64,000 nucleotides of DNA from Carpediemonas membranifera. Lineage: Eukaryota > Fornicata. The position numbers were made by a program, and so were the translations under genes. The stretch lies in the NCBI GenBank assembly GCA_019828565.1, contig JAHDYR010000030.1, positions 62,001 to 126,000 on the forward strand. Reading direction: 5' to 3'. Of this stretch, positions 1 through 10,165 are shown piece by piece. Position 1 is the first letter of the stretch. The number at the start of each line of letters is the position of its first letter. The notes beneath the pieces are model-generated. The model worked only from the letters and a program-made list of their open reading frames with translations. It was not told where the DNA came from and searched no databases.

Positions 1-1740
1 TCAGTCCGTAACTTTCGCTACGAACCTTTCCATTCGGAAAGTGGGTCTCTCAGAATTCCTTTCGGAACCCTAAGCATGAGAGAGCTTTTCGCTGTTTTTC
101 ACTTTCGCTACTTCAGTTTACTAACTACCTCTCTCATAGGTACCAACGCGGAATTTTTGAAAACTCCAGTTTGATCGAGTACGCATGCTCACGGGGGAGC
201 TGGGAGGTGCCCCATTGCCGATTCGGGAGCAATGTTGGGGTGAAAAAGAGGACTGTGATATTGCCGAGGCACAATTTTTAATTTAAGTGCCTTTTCCGGG
301 CATAGTCAACGCTGGTCAAAAAAGTGACTCGGACCTCCCCCCCGTAGTTTTAGCTAGAAATGATCCTCAGGAACTCTCAGCTACCACTTCCGACTAGAAC
401 TAGTCGAGTCGTTGCCCCCTCGGAGCGACCTAAAACTGCCATCGAGCTCAGCGGCCGGGGAAGTGCAGCCAGTGATTCGGGATTGAAACAAGCCCCGTCT
501 AGTACATAACTACGCTTTATGGCAGTGGTAGTTGGTGGGCTGAGGTCCTTGTTGACCAAGGAAGACTGAAAAAATGTCTTTTCTTTGAATAACTCAGGCA
601 GACCTGGAGCTGGCAACCGCTGTCTCACCCATCCTAGAGTGCTTATATAGCTCTAGTAATGGGTGCAGAGACAGCTCTATCACTTGCTTATTGGGTGAGC
701 TGAGGTCGCTCAAAGTTGGGATCCGCGAGGTCGACCCCCCAATGAGGCTTCTTAGAACCATGCCAATTGCCGATCACACAACTACTATAGGTATAAGGAT
801 GCATGGTAGAGTGGCTAGCCTCAGGTTTATTCCTGGCGGCCAGACTGGATGGTGCTTGCCTGTCACTTGACGCGATCAAAGATAATTAAAGAAAGCATCT
901 GTATTGGGTGGCATGTGTACCATACGTCTTTCTATGTCCTATAGTGTTGTGTTTTGCCATTGGTTTGGCTCCAGCTCGCATCTGCCCGTCGTTGGAGATC
1001 GCTCTTGGCGGGACCAAAATCGACCTTGATCGCGACCGTGTGAACGCTGTAGACATTCTAGATGGCTTAAAGTGCCACCATCGCTCTAACTAAGCTTACT
1101 AACGGGGGTGGTGGTACTAGTTGTGTCAGCGGACACTTTGATTCAGTCAAACTGAAGTCAGCCTGGCGCTTCCAGAAATCGGTCAGTAGAGATGCCAGAC
1201 ACGAGCAAGTGCACAGATAATCCTAATACTGGCTCTAGAGCATGGATTCACTGCGTGTCCCGCGCTCCCACACCTCAAAGGTCTTGACTGGAACACGGAT
1301 TTCGACCATCTCAAAAGTGACCCGCCCAAGTGTCAGTATTCACTCAGTCCACTAACATCCCAGTGTTAGCCCAATCCAAGTCTATTGCCCCACTTTCAGC
1401 CCTCTACGACGTCCCAACTGAATTCCGAAAGTGGCTGTCCGAAGGCTCCGGGCCGCTGAACCGGGTGAAACTGACCATCGAGTTCAGGCCTGGCTCCTGG
1501 GCAAATGTACTCTATATGGCCCTAGATGGCGGCGTTATGGTCTGATCCGAGGTCTGAGGTCTGATGGAGTCAAGTCGAGTCGGTCGAAATTCACTTTTCG
1601 CCTAGAGCCGCTGGAGTGTCAGTGTGCACCCAGCCCACGTCCATCCTAGTTTTAGACGTATCTAAGGCTATTGCCCCACTTACAGTCTCTGGCTGGGTGT
1701 CATCCGAATTCAGTAGTGCCGAACTCGGTGCTCAGCGTCG

Positions 1741-2294
1741 CCACCGCGATCACGGCTGACACTGAGTTCAAAGCTGTTAGTGGGGCAACCGCACTCTATC
1801 CAGGCCTAGTAGCTGTAGTTACGCCAGTGGGTGCAGGCTGAGGGTGTATTGAGTCAAACTGAGTCGTCATTTTCGACGACTCCAGAAATTAAGGTTTGGA
1901 GTTTAAAAAATAAATATGGGTCAGCCATCCTGTATGAGCTTCTATTCTGATGCGATGGTGTGAGTTTCAGCCCTCTCCGACCTCTACTCGTCATGTTCGA
2001 TGTCGGTCGAAATCGATGCTTGGGCCGACTCCAAACGCATACTTCCAGTGTGCGCCCGCTGGTAATGGCCCGGATCCAGATGTTAGAGGGCTATACAAGC
2101 ATTATGGCAGAGCGACAGCGATTCGATGGTAGTAGTCGAGGTGACGGCATCGCTCAGCTTCGGACCCGCAGTCTCGGGAGGATTTCGAAAGTCAGGTGAA
2201 CATGTCACCAACCAAATCGATGGTCGATATAGCTTCGGAATGGGCTCTAAAGCATGCATGCACGCACCATTTTGAGTGATGGAGTCTGGGATGA
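1741..2294 (+). repeat. 550-bp direct repeat, copy A
   Basis: This is nearly identical to 14921-15470 in the same orientation, about 13.2 kb away. It differs by a 4-nt indel near its start and a few substitutions. Similarity ends abruptly at 2294/15470. The short open frames inside show no recognisable protein, and no LTR-like TG...CA ends or target-site duplications are obvious. The space between the copies holds ordinary genes, so this is better read as a dispersed or segmental duplication than as the ends of one element. Confidence 0.9.
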
Positions 2295-2649
2295 CATGGG
2301 GTCTGACCGACCCAGACCGATTTTGCTGTGTGCCAAAGGGCCGGCCTCCCGGCCTGCCCTTGCACACGCTTGGTCCTTCCTCTCCCCCGCGTCGACTGCC
2401 CCGGGCTCCGCCCTCGTAGCTGCGCTACTCGGGAATTTGGTCGGCTCAACCTTGGAATCGACGTATCTCACGAAGGAGGGGTAGTTGAGCTCCCGCGCTG
2501 CGCCAGGGCGTTTTACACGGTTAGATAAGCATGCTCCCGCAGTTTTAGGACCCAATTCGGCCTGTAGCTCGAGTTCTGCCCAACTTGGTATTCGATTTAC
2601 ATATTACAGGGGGCGGGGCCCGGTATACATGCCGGGATGGTGGGCTAGT

Positions 2650-2702
2650 CTTTCTTTCTTTCCCCCTTCTCTTCTCCTCTCCTCTCCTTCCTCTCTCTCC
2701 CG
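2650..2702 (+). repeat. Pyrimidine-rich tract
   Basis: A run of about 50 nt is almost entirely C and T on the + strand (purine on the other), made of TTTC and CTCCT units. It is low-complexity sequence in a gene-free stretch, with no function visible. Confidence 0.7.
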
Positions 2703-2856
2703 GCGTTCGGACGGGCTGGGGGCGGGTTGGGCTGACTGACGGCTGGCTGACTGAACGAATGAAAAAATGGCAGAGAGAACGGCTACAGGTATGCAATGAA
2801 GGGCGCTGAACACGATGGCGCATAGTGTGGGCGATGAACGGGCGCAAAAGGCAAAA

Positions 2857-2931
2857 GTCTACGACATCCCGTATTCCCGAGTGGTCTCCCACCTCAGTAC
2901 TGACGATTGGGACTGAGACAAGCCCGTAGAC
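2857..2931 (-). pseudogene. 5S rRNA-like gene with internal deletion
   Basis: Read on the minus strand, the 3' half matches eukaryotic 5S rRNA: CAGTACTGAGGTGGGAGACC is followed by GGGAATACGGG and then GTCGTAGAC. The 5' end reads GTCTACGG, which can pair with the 3' CGTAGAC as helix I. A TTTT run lies just after the 3' end, as expected of a Pol III terminator. The whole is only about 75 nt instead of about 119: the segment that normally forms helices II and III, with the internal promoter start, is missing. I read this as a deleted 5S copy; a functional minimal 5S cannot be excluded. Confidence 0.6.
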
Positions 2932-4425
2932 GGCGTAAAAGGACCCAGCGCCGTCTGCCAAAAAGGTTTGCGCTGGCAAAAAGATTACAGTTGCTCTCAG
3001 CTTTCTCCGACAGCCATTACGCCAGACAAGTAGTGATTAAAATCCGCGTCGGGGAGACAGCACGAAAATTGCCCCAGACCTTGATGTTGCTTAGTACAGC
3101 TGGGATCGGCAGTTGGTGCCGGGGCTGGGGCCGTGCATGGGCATGGTGCGGGCCGGCACCGGAGGACGGGGGGTACCGCGGGAGGTAAAGCACCTATAAA
3201 GGTAGCAATGTGTTAGATGATCCTCATACTGTCATATGGCGTGCCGAGAGGTGCTCCAGGGCGGCATGGCTGGGGTGTGCTCCGGATGGAACTCCTGGGC
3301 CAAATTTCTACCCTTGGGGAGAGCTACATAGATGAAGAAGCTAACAGAGAGTGTATAGTGATACTAGAAGACATATCACGAGGGCTGTGCTTTCAGTACT
3401 TCTGAGTATAGCGGGTTCTCGATGTCATCGCCGAAAGTGGCACAGTGAGATGTCTTCAAGCGTTTGAACCACAAAGCAGCGTTATTAAAGCCATATTAGC
3501 CTCACTGCTTCGCTTTCACGTGATTCTGATGACCTCACCAACACCTTCAAACCATCGCTCGAGCTCTGCGACCCAATCCGCTGAAAATCGACTCGGTCGG
3601 CCATGGTCACCAGGGCGCCAACAGCCTGTCCTAACGAGTTTATACGGGCTAGAAGGGACATAAGAGGTCTCATTTCGGCCTGGATGGTTGGAGAGCTTGG
3701 AGGCCAGACCAGCATGGATGCCCGCGGATGGAGCAGCAGCAGAGCGCCAAACCGGCACCGTGGGTCAAATGAGGTATTAACTGGCCGAAATGTACATGAA
3801 TATGACGGCAGAACTCACCAGAATGGCCCTATCCTGTGGCTGGTCGACCTGCTACGAGGCCGACTGACTTGGAGTCAGACAGACGCCCACAGCAAGACTT
3901 AGCGTTACTGACGCCGGCTCTGCGGTGACTACTGGAGTGAGACAGCCACAGCCCGACTCCCCCACGAGGGTGGCGACAGGGAGTGGCGATACAGCGCTTT
4001 CAGCCGAGAAAACTGCAGCAGCGCTTGCTCTTGCTGCAGTTGCAGCGCATAAGCGCCACGGCAGACCGGCGATTGACCATTTATGTGACGGCATGTATCA
4101 GCATTATTGGGCAGAGCACAGCGCATGAGACCCGAAAATGCAACACCGGCTGCATGAGCAGTAGAATGACATGATACCAGCGATATAGCAGTACAAAGAT
4201 AAGCTAGCAGCGTTTTAGTACAGGATGAATTGCTTGCGGCGTCATAATCTCGTTGCTGCCCGAATTGCGATGGAACTACGAGATAACCAGTCCATAGTCA
4301 TGTCAGGACAACAACTGAACAATATGCTGGCGTTTGTGAACCCATTATGTCTCAAGGTACTGTTACGTGGATCCCCTCGACGATAACCCCACACGCCCAT
4401 CGACGACGCCAGCTCGTTCGACCGG

Positions 4426-5595
4426 ATGCCGTCAGGTGACGAGGAGTACCCCCCTTTCCGCGAGATATGCATGGTTTTCGCCCTGGGAGACCACTCGTTG
4501 TCTTGCATCAACCACAATAAGAGTTTCGGCGATAACGTCACTGAAAACGACCTGAAGTTTATCATGCTGCATATAGCGAAGAGCATTGAAGTTACCCACA
4601 GCTTTGGCGTCGCCCATAGGGACCTGAAGCTCGCCAACATCCTCGTCCAGGAGAACCGGTGCCAGCTCACAGACTTCGACCTGACCCGCCGCCTGAGGTC
4701 CCGGAACGACAGCCCTCCGCTCACAGGCAAGGTCTGCACGCTTTGGTACCGCCCGCCCGAGTGCTTCCTCCAGACGCCATCGCCGACGATGAGGAATAAG
4801 GTGCATATCCGATACGACCGCAAGATTGATATATGGTCTCTGGGGTGCATGATGTTCGAACTTCTGACAGGCAAGGTTCTCTTCCCTGCGAAGCCGAAGG
4901 CCAACGAAGACGGCGAAGAGATTGCCATGCGCCTCATCTACTCGATGATCGGCACCCCCGCCTCCACCGGCTGGGCAACCGGGCTGGACCTGCTCCGGCA
5001 CAGGTACGCTAGGCCCGAGCTTGCCCCGCCCGCCCGGGACACAGGCTTCGTGCCGCCCGTGCCCTATCATGGTGTTGCCGCATATCGCCGCAAGCAGCGT
5101 GATGATCTGACACTCGTGGCCATGCCGACGGAGGTCAGGGCCCACCCGGTCGTCCAGGAAATGCTCGACCCGAAGGCCCGGCGCCCCATCAAGAGCGACG
5201 ATAGTCTCTACCTCGCAGTAGACCTCATGATGTGGATGCTGGATCTCGATCCAGACCGCCGGCCCACCATACAGCAAGTCCTGGGCCACCCCTGGCTGAA
5301 GTCGACGCAGGTTAAGGACGCCCCCAGTCCTGAGCGGTATGAGGTGGACTTCCCCCGACTTATCGGGCGAGAGGCGGGACCCTGTCTTGATATACGGCGC
5401 GCACGGGAGGAGGCGTTGAGGAGGAACCAGCAGTCCAGCATATCAGTGCAGCCACGACCCTTGCCGGCCACTGCGGGGGTCGTGGGCCAGGGGCGGCAGG
5501 CCTACCTCGCCCCGACCCGGAGGGGCAGGGGTGCAGGCGTGGGCAAGAGGAAGCTGCCGGATAGAGGGAGGGGGAAGCGGGGGAGGTACAATTGA
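4426..5595 (+). CDS. CDK/CMGC-like protein kinase, 5'-truncated
   Basis: The C-lobe of a serine/threonine kinase is clear. The catalytic loop HRDLKLAN is at residues 64-71, the metal-binding motif is DFD instead of DFG at 83-85, the activation-segment end TLWYRPPE resembles CDK/CMGC kinases, and IDIWSLGCMMFELLTG follows. The last 70 residues are basic and Gly/Arg-rich. The N-lobe with glycine loop and VAIK lysine is not in this frame. The same frame is open from 4225 with a segment that could be the alpha-C/beta-4 region, but a TAA at 4384-4386 breaks it and nothing kinase-like lies before 4216. The gene borders the gene-poor tract, so it is probably a truncated copy or a pseudogene; a missed intron over the stop is an alternative. 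Confidence 0.75.
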   Translation: MPSGDEEYPPFREICMVFALGDHSLSCINHNKSFGDNVTENDLKFIMLHIAKSIEVTHSFGVAHRDLKLANILVQENRCQLTDFDLTRRLRSRNDSPPLTGKVCTLWYRPPECFLQTPSPTMRNKVHIRYDRKIDIWSLGCMMFELLTGKVLFPAKPKANEDGEEIAMRLIYSMIGTPASTGWATGLDLLRHRYARPELAPPARDTGFVPPVPYHGVAAYRRKQRDDLTLVAMPTEVRAHPVVQEMLDPKARRPIKSDDSLYLAVDLMMWMLDLDPDRRPTIQQVLGHPWLKSTQVKDAPSPERYEVDFPRLIGREAGPCLDIRRAREEALRRNQQSSISVQPRPLPATAGVVGQGRQAYLAPTRRGRGAGVGKRKLPDRGRGKRGRYN

Positions 5596-5708
5596 ACGGA
5601 CGCCGCTCATTGGTCGTGAATCCCCAGCCAGTGGTCTTGGTGAGAGTTCGATGTTTTGTTGCCTTTGTTGATAAAACTATCATCCTCGAAAAATCTTTAC
5701 TATATCAC

Positions 5709-7815
5709 TCACAGCTCCCGCTTCCGGCTCATGATGCGGCGCTTGGCCACCATTTGCAGGGTATTCCGTGTTACAGTCTTCCTGGCCTCATCAAAGGGGT
5801 TCCCCTCCACGGGGACACAGGGGCCGTCGTCCTCGAGCTCTTCCCCGGCGTTGGGGAAGGATGACGCGTACCACTCCTCGAACGATGCCAGCAGCTGGGC
5901 CTTGGCCCTGTTGCCGAGCGTCTGGATTGCCTTGACCTCCGCGGTGACCTCCCGCAACCGGTCGTACGCCGCCCTGTACGCGTTCTTCGCGGCCTTGAGC
6001 TCGTCTGTCATCTGAGAGGCCTCCGCGTCAACGATGCCCTTAGCCTCGTCCTCCTCGGCGGGGTGGGTCCTCGAGCGCTCAGCCAGATGCTCCGTGAGAG
6101 TGTCGATGCGGCTCTTGGCCTCGTTCACCTCATTGGCCAGCGAACGGCGGTCCGCCTTCTTGCGGGCGAGCTCGGCCTTGTTCTCTGAGACGGAAGCTGA
6201 CATCACCGCGCCCTCGCCGGCACAGAAGCGTTCAAACCCTTCCTCCTTCGACGGGGCGGGTTCAGCGTCCTTATCCTGCTCCTGGACAACGCGGGGGACG
6301 ATCTTCGGCTTCGTCTTCACGGGCGAGGCCGACGATGCGATGGCAGAGAGCCCCACGCTGAATCCGGACGTGGCGGTGACGTTGCCGACACCGGAGGTCG
6401 AGGGGCGGCTGGCGGCTGCGGTTGGCTTGCCTGCACCGCTCGTCATTTCCTGGGCGTGGTCCTGGTCGTCGATCGTGCCGGAAGGATCAGTGACAGTTCC
6501 GGCAAGGGACTTGAATTGCCGGAAAACTTCCTTGATCTGACCGACAGATACGATTTCAATATCGTCAGATTCGCCGGCCATGTACTTGCGGACCTGCTGC
6601 CGGATGTCGAAGATCTGATCGTCGGACAGCGTGCCGTAGTTGACGCCGGCACGGTTGGCAATGGCGTCATGCATCGCAAGCTCCTGCTTAAGCTCGCGGA
6701 CCTCCCTCTCGAGCTTCTTAACCATCATCACGGGGTCCATCGACTCGTTGACGACGGCGTGGTTGTTGACGCACATAACGCGCTCAGCGAAACGCAGTGT
6801 GGACACCGTTTCATCCAGATGCGCTGTCTCCCCATGGATGTTGGCGATCATGGACGTCTTGCTGTTACCCCCCAGGGAGTCCCGCAGCACGTTCGTCAGC
6901 TTGCTCTGGCGGTACGGGATGTGGTCCCGGTTCTTGGTCGAGAGCGCCACGACCACCTGCTCGAGGAAAGTGAGTGATTTGTTGATGTAGTTGGCTTCCT
7001 GGAGGATCTTGCCGTCAGATTTGGTCTTGGTCACGCGCTCAGAGCCGGCGAGATCAACCAGATGAAGCTTGCTCGTCACCACCTTCTCAGCGACAGACGT
7101 GTTGTGGCGCTGCTCTACGTGGATGGTGAATATGCAGTGAGACCGGGAGCTGGCGTTGTTCATCTGGTGCTCGGCAATCACCCGGGTCGTGTCGCCCTGG
7201 AAGAGATAGTGCATGCACTCCTCCTCGGTGGCGCATACAGGCATCGTGAGACCGCGAACAACGGTGTTGCCGCTTGAATCGTCCTGGATCTGAAGATGGC
7301 CAGTCATTTCGTTTGGAGACAGAAGATCGTAAAGCTGCTCGTTATAAATCTCAAGATACGAAACGCGCACGGTAGCGATTGTGCCTGGGCGTTCGTTGAG
7401 GAGTCGGAATAGGTCAATGATGGCCCGGGGGACGACGCCTCGCTGCAGATAAGACATGGAAGTGTCGCCCGTCATCGTGTAGGTCTTTCCTGGGTAAGAT
7501 GCGTCTGGGAACGGTGGTGTACATACCTGCGCCAGTCTGGCCGTAGCAGAAGACAGTGCCGTTGAATCCAGAGACGACGCTCTCAACAGTAGGACGGGCA
7601 CAGCTCTCGTACACGTCCTGCTGCGGTGCGTCCTTCATCACTCTGTCAAAGTTGAATGTGTATACCTTCTGCTGGTTGTCGAGGAACGAGCTGCTGTCGC
7701 TCTTCGAATGCCCCAAGTTCACGGTAACTCCGGCGTCGGTAACGGAGAGAGCTTCAGAAAAGGCTGCTGTGGGGCGCAGACGAACAGCTACTTGAATATT
7801 GCCGCGCTTTGGCAT
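5709..7815 (-). CDS. Kinesin-9-like motor (KIF9/KLP1 type)
   Basis: N-terminal kinesin motor in two exons (7815-7527 and 7489-5709), 689 aa after splicing. Splicing out 7490-7526 restores the P-loop GQTGAGKTYTMTG. Other motor motifs are NNASSRSHCIF (switch I), VDLAGSERV (switch II) and YRQSKLTNVLRDSLGG. After the motor, a segment resembling KIF9 reads YGTLSDDQIFDIRQQVRKYM and then a region like 'IREVFxQFK', which is why I favour kinesin-9, a central-pair-associated flagellar motor. The C-terminal third is coiled coil and charged. It lies tail to tail with the kinase; only about 110 bp separate the stop codons. The family is secure, the subfamily moderately so. Confidence 0.85.
7490..7526 (-). 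other. 37-nt spliceosomal intron in kinesin P-loop
   Basis: On the minus strand it begins GTATGT and ends CTTACCCAG. Removing it joins GGCGCAG to GAAAGACC and gives the invariant kinesin sequence GAGKTYTM. Unspliced, both flanking frames are broken. The TTAC next to the acceptor looks like a branch point fused with the 3' splice site. Confidence 0.9.
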
Positions 7816-8014
7816 AGTTTCCTTGATAAGAACTGGAGAAGAAGGTTGTTGGCCTAAAACTGCGAATATTTTACGGACGACGGCTTAGAAGCCAGTACAT
7901 GCACCCTAGAGGCGGAACAGATGCATCCCTGCAATCAATAAGGAAGCACAAGAAACCTTTCAGAGAGACCCCGAGTGGACCCTTCCAAGTCCAACCACGG
8001 CCAGCCCTCATGCG

Positions 8015-8791
8015 TCACTCAGGCGCCCTCTTATCGCCCTTCTCGAACGCCACAGGCCCCTTCCGCTTGACGGCCCCACTCACCCCCTCGGCCCCCTCGA
8101 ACGCCTTGCTGGCCTCGTGTCTCGCCCCCTCGGCCCAGCTCCGGTCGCTAACACTGTACAGCTTGTCCACGGCATGGCTCTTGAACATTGGGCGGCTGTA
8201 CATCCCGGGACCGTGGCCCGAGTCCTTGTCCTTTGTGAAGAGACGAGGGTCAAACTTGGATGTCGAGGCGGCTGGACGCTGGCCCAGTGCCACCTTCTCG
8301 CTGATGTCGCGGTGCCGGTCACGGTTGGCATCGCGCATGCGGGCTGCGCTGCTTTCACCGAGGTTCAAAGCAAGCTTGGCGGCGGCGGCGCGGAGGCGAT
8401 CTTCCTTCTCCCGCTGGGCAGCAGATTCGGCTGCTTCCTTGAGATCTGCACGTTGCTTCATCTCTGCAGCAACATTAGACTCTGCAGCACGGATGGCGTC
8501 GGCGTTGTCCACGTGTTTCTCTGACCAGGCGGCGTCCTCTCGCTGGAGAGCATCGGTTGCCACTCTTTGAGCTAGTGGCATGATGTAGCCTCGTTGGTTC
8601 TTCCATGCGGAGACGAGGCTGGGCAGTTTCCATTCTGCTGCCTCTTCTTTGCTCAGTTTCTTTGGTTCACGGTGAAGGACGACGATAGGGTCCTCGTCAA
8701 TCACCATCTCCTTGTGTCTACGCGCCTTTGATGGCTGAAGGGGGTCCTTTTTGGCCTGGCGTACTTGGATCAACTGTCCCTTCGGTGGCAT
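8015..8791 (-). CDS. SNW1: SNW domain splicing factor (SNW1/SKIP/Prp45)
   Basis: 258 aa. The SNW signature is readable: LPSLVSAWKNQRGYIMPLAQ corresponds to the family's 'IPPxISNWKNxKGYxIPLDKR' block. It is followed by a charged helical region and a C-terminal FDPRLF...YSRPMF...VDKLYS stretch that matches the conserved 'DQRLFNQ...YDKPLF' tail. SNW1/Prp45 is a core component of activated spliceosomes (Prp19-associated), which fits the introns found in this window. The protein is much shorter than animal SKIP (about 536 aa), with little sequence before the SNW block. The start is an ATG at 8791. Gene limits are clear. Confidence 0.8.
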   Translation of the reverse strand: MPPKGQLIQVRQAKKDPLQPSKARRHKEMVIDEDPIVVLHREPKKLSKEEAAEWKLPSLVSAWKNQRGYIMPLAQRVATDALQREDAAWSEKHVDNADAIRAAESNVAAEMKQRADLKEAAESAAQREKEDRLRAAAAKLALNLGESSAARMRDANRDRHRDISEKVALGQRPAASTSKFDPRLFTKDKDSGHGPGMYSRPMFKSHAVDKLYSVSDRSWAEGARHEASKAFEGAEGVSGAVKRKGPVAFEKGDKRAPE

Positions 8792-8998
8792 TGTTCACTG
8801 ATCCGATACATTGCCAATGTAACACCGTAAATGGTCTGTACCCAGCTCCAGCTCCAGATCCAGTGATAACACTCACAATCACCCCTCCCTTCCCTTACAG
8901 ACAATGAGTGTGCCTCATCTCCTCGTCGGGAACATGCAGGCCGTTCTTCAATCCCATCACCGACGACTTTTTATAATACAAGACCCACTTCACCTCTC

Positions 8999-9625
8999 CT
9001 ACGCATCCACCTCTGGTCCGGAAGGCGGCAGTTTCATTGCAGGCATGGCTGAGGCGGTAAGATAGGCGGGCGTGGTGAACGGCGCCGTCTGGTTGAGCCG
9101 AGCCCTTGGCGTCGCGACATCGCTCGCAGCACTCCACATGGGACTGGTCATGTATGGGGAGCCCTGTGGGTGGAGGCGGGGCGACGGGGCGGTCTCCAGC
9201 TCTTCCCGTTTGTCGATGGGAAGGAAGTCGGGCTTGAAGTCGTAGTAGATGACCCCCTCTCGCAAATCACCGCCTGTGCTGGATCCCGCATAGCCGTGGT
9301 CCCTGAGTGTGCTGTTGTCGTCCGGGTATATGATGTTCTCTGAGTGCACCTGCTTCTTGTAGAGAACGACGCCGTTAATGGACCCACCGTGGCGGTCTTG
9401 GATCATTCGCCTGATCAGGAAGAGGGATGTGTCTACGGGAACCCGGATAGTGAAGTCTAAATAGCTCCAGGAGACGAGGCGGATGTGTAGGAGGATAATA
9501 TCGGAGGACGGCACGTTAACAGGCTCATAGTTGAAAGGAGGACGCGCAGGGCCTGATTCCTTCTTGCCCTTCTTCCCCTTCTTGCCCTTCTTCTTTCCTT
9601 TCTTCTTGCCGCCCTTTTTCGGCAT
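8999..9625 (-). CDS. Lysine-rich N-terminus, possible ubiquitin-like fold protein
   Basis: 208 aa from the ATG at 9625; the longer open frame begins with GTG and is less likely. It starts with a Lys/Gly tract (residues 2-22), then about 110 residues with a ubiquitin-like pattern: hydrophobic strands around IILLHIRLVSW, 'FTIRVPVDTSLFLIRRMI' and a later 'DNSTLRDHGY', where ubiquitin-like domains often have 'D..TL.dyGi'. The C-terminal 60 residues are Pro/Ser/Ala-rich and probably disordered. Similar Lys-tract plus ubiquitin-like architectures occur in flagellar proteins, but I cannot assign a family. The 5' flank contains GTAAGG...CCACAG, which could be a 5' UTR intron. Confidence 0.6.
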   Translation of the reverse strand: MPKKGGKKKGKKKGKKGKKGKKESGPARPPFNYEPVNVPSSDIILLHIRLVSWSYLDFTIRVPVDTSLFLIRRMIQDRHGGSINGVVLYKKQVHSENIIYPDDNSTLRDHGYAGSSTGGDLREGVIYYDFKPDFLPIDKREELETAPSPRLHPQGSPYMTSPMWSAASDVATPRARLNQTAPFTTPAYLTASAMPAMKLPPSGPEVDA

Positions 9626-9746
9626 TGTGATGGTCGTGTTGGCAACTGTGGTGGAGTTGTGCAGTTTATGTAACACCTTACCTTATCGGGCTCAGCTGGG
9701 GCTGGGTCAGGACCATTTATGAAACTCAATTATTCTTACCGCCTAG

Positions 9747-10123
9747 CTATTGGGGTCGAAGAACGTGGGAGGCATGCTGCTCGCCACCTCGGTGGGCTGG
9801 TATGTCGGGCATGAACATCCCTTCCTCGGGCATGCCCGCGTCTATGGTCTCAAACGACGAGACGGCCGCGGTGTACCGGCAGACACCAGCTAGGCCGCGT
9901 CTACGACCCGCTGGCCGACGGCCTCCATCGGCGCTGCCACCGCCGGGGGGCGGGGGAGGGGCGTCCGTCTCGCCGGAGAGAGGAACACCGTTTGCGTCGA
10001 CCCAGGTCTCGCTGTTGAAGGTGAACTGCATGTCTCGCCGAGGTCTGCCTCAACGGGGCGCATGCGGCTGAACAGACGCGAGAGGGTGCTCTCCTTGGCT
10101 TTTCCTTCTCTTCCTTGGGCCAT
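9747..10123 (-). CDS. Small protein, possible Sec16 C-terminal-like fragment
   Basis: Two overlapping frames look like one gene. Frame one (ATG 10123) reads to residue ~31 as a basic stretch ending SRMRPVEADLGET. Frame two (ATG 10031 to stop 9747) continues with MQFTFNSETWVDANGVPL and a run of five prolines. Joined, this resembles the Sec16 C-terminal motif 'AxLGE..xFYYdxxxxrWV...PPPPP', a short region at COPII exit sites. No GT-AG intron of suitable phase is visible between them, so a frameshift or a 94-aa gene starting at 10031 are the alternatives. The remainder is Arg/Gly-rich low complexity. The assignment is weak. Confidence 0.3.
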
Positions 10124-10165
10124 CCAAGCCCAAGCATCGCATGGCCATGTAGGAAAAATCCCTGT

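Larger units (their letters stand above)
1..4215. other. Gene-poor decayed tract
   Basis: No convincing protein gene is seen on either strand over about 4.2 kb. The open frames are short, overlapping and match no family I recognise. The tract contains one copy of a 550-bp direct repeat, a 5S-rRNA-like relic and a pyrimidine run near 2650-2700. A short motif, ATTGCCCCACTT, recurs at about 1384 and 1671 and appears inverted near 1780 as AGTGGGGCAA, which hints at a small inverted-repeat element. The tract stops at a 5'-truncated kinase gene, so it may mark a rearrangement or a subtelomere-like region; that is inference. Confidence 0.5.

Noticed and set aside
1671-1790. Short inverted repeat TTGCCCCACTWACAG, possible small transposon
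   Set aside because: The arms are only about 15 nt, no target-site duplication is seen, and a third copy near 1384 is in an inconsistent position.
4478-4495. 14-nt identity between the kinase and the 5S-like relic (TGGGAGACCACTCG)
   Set aside because: It encodes ordinary kinase residues (GDHS) and lies in the middle of a reading frame; treated as coincidence.
4242-5289. Minus-strand open frames of 231 and 285 aa opposite the kinase
   Set aside because: They overlap each other and the kinase C-lobe motifs; no recognisable protein content.
9457-9729. Minus-strand frame MSFINGPDPAPAEPDK... as first exon of the 9625 gene
   Set aside because: Splicing out GTAAGG...CCACAG leads into the wrong frame, not the Lys-rich protein frame.
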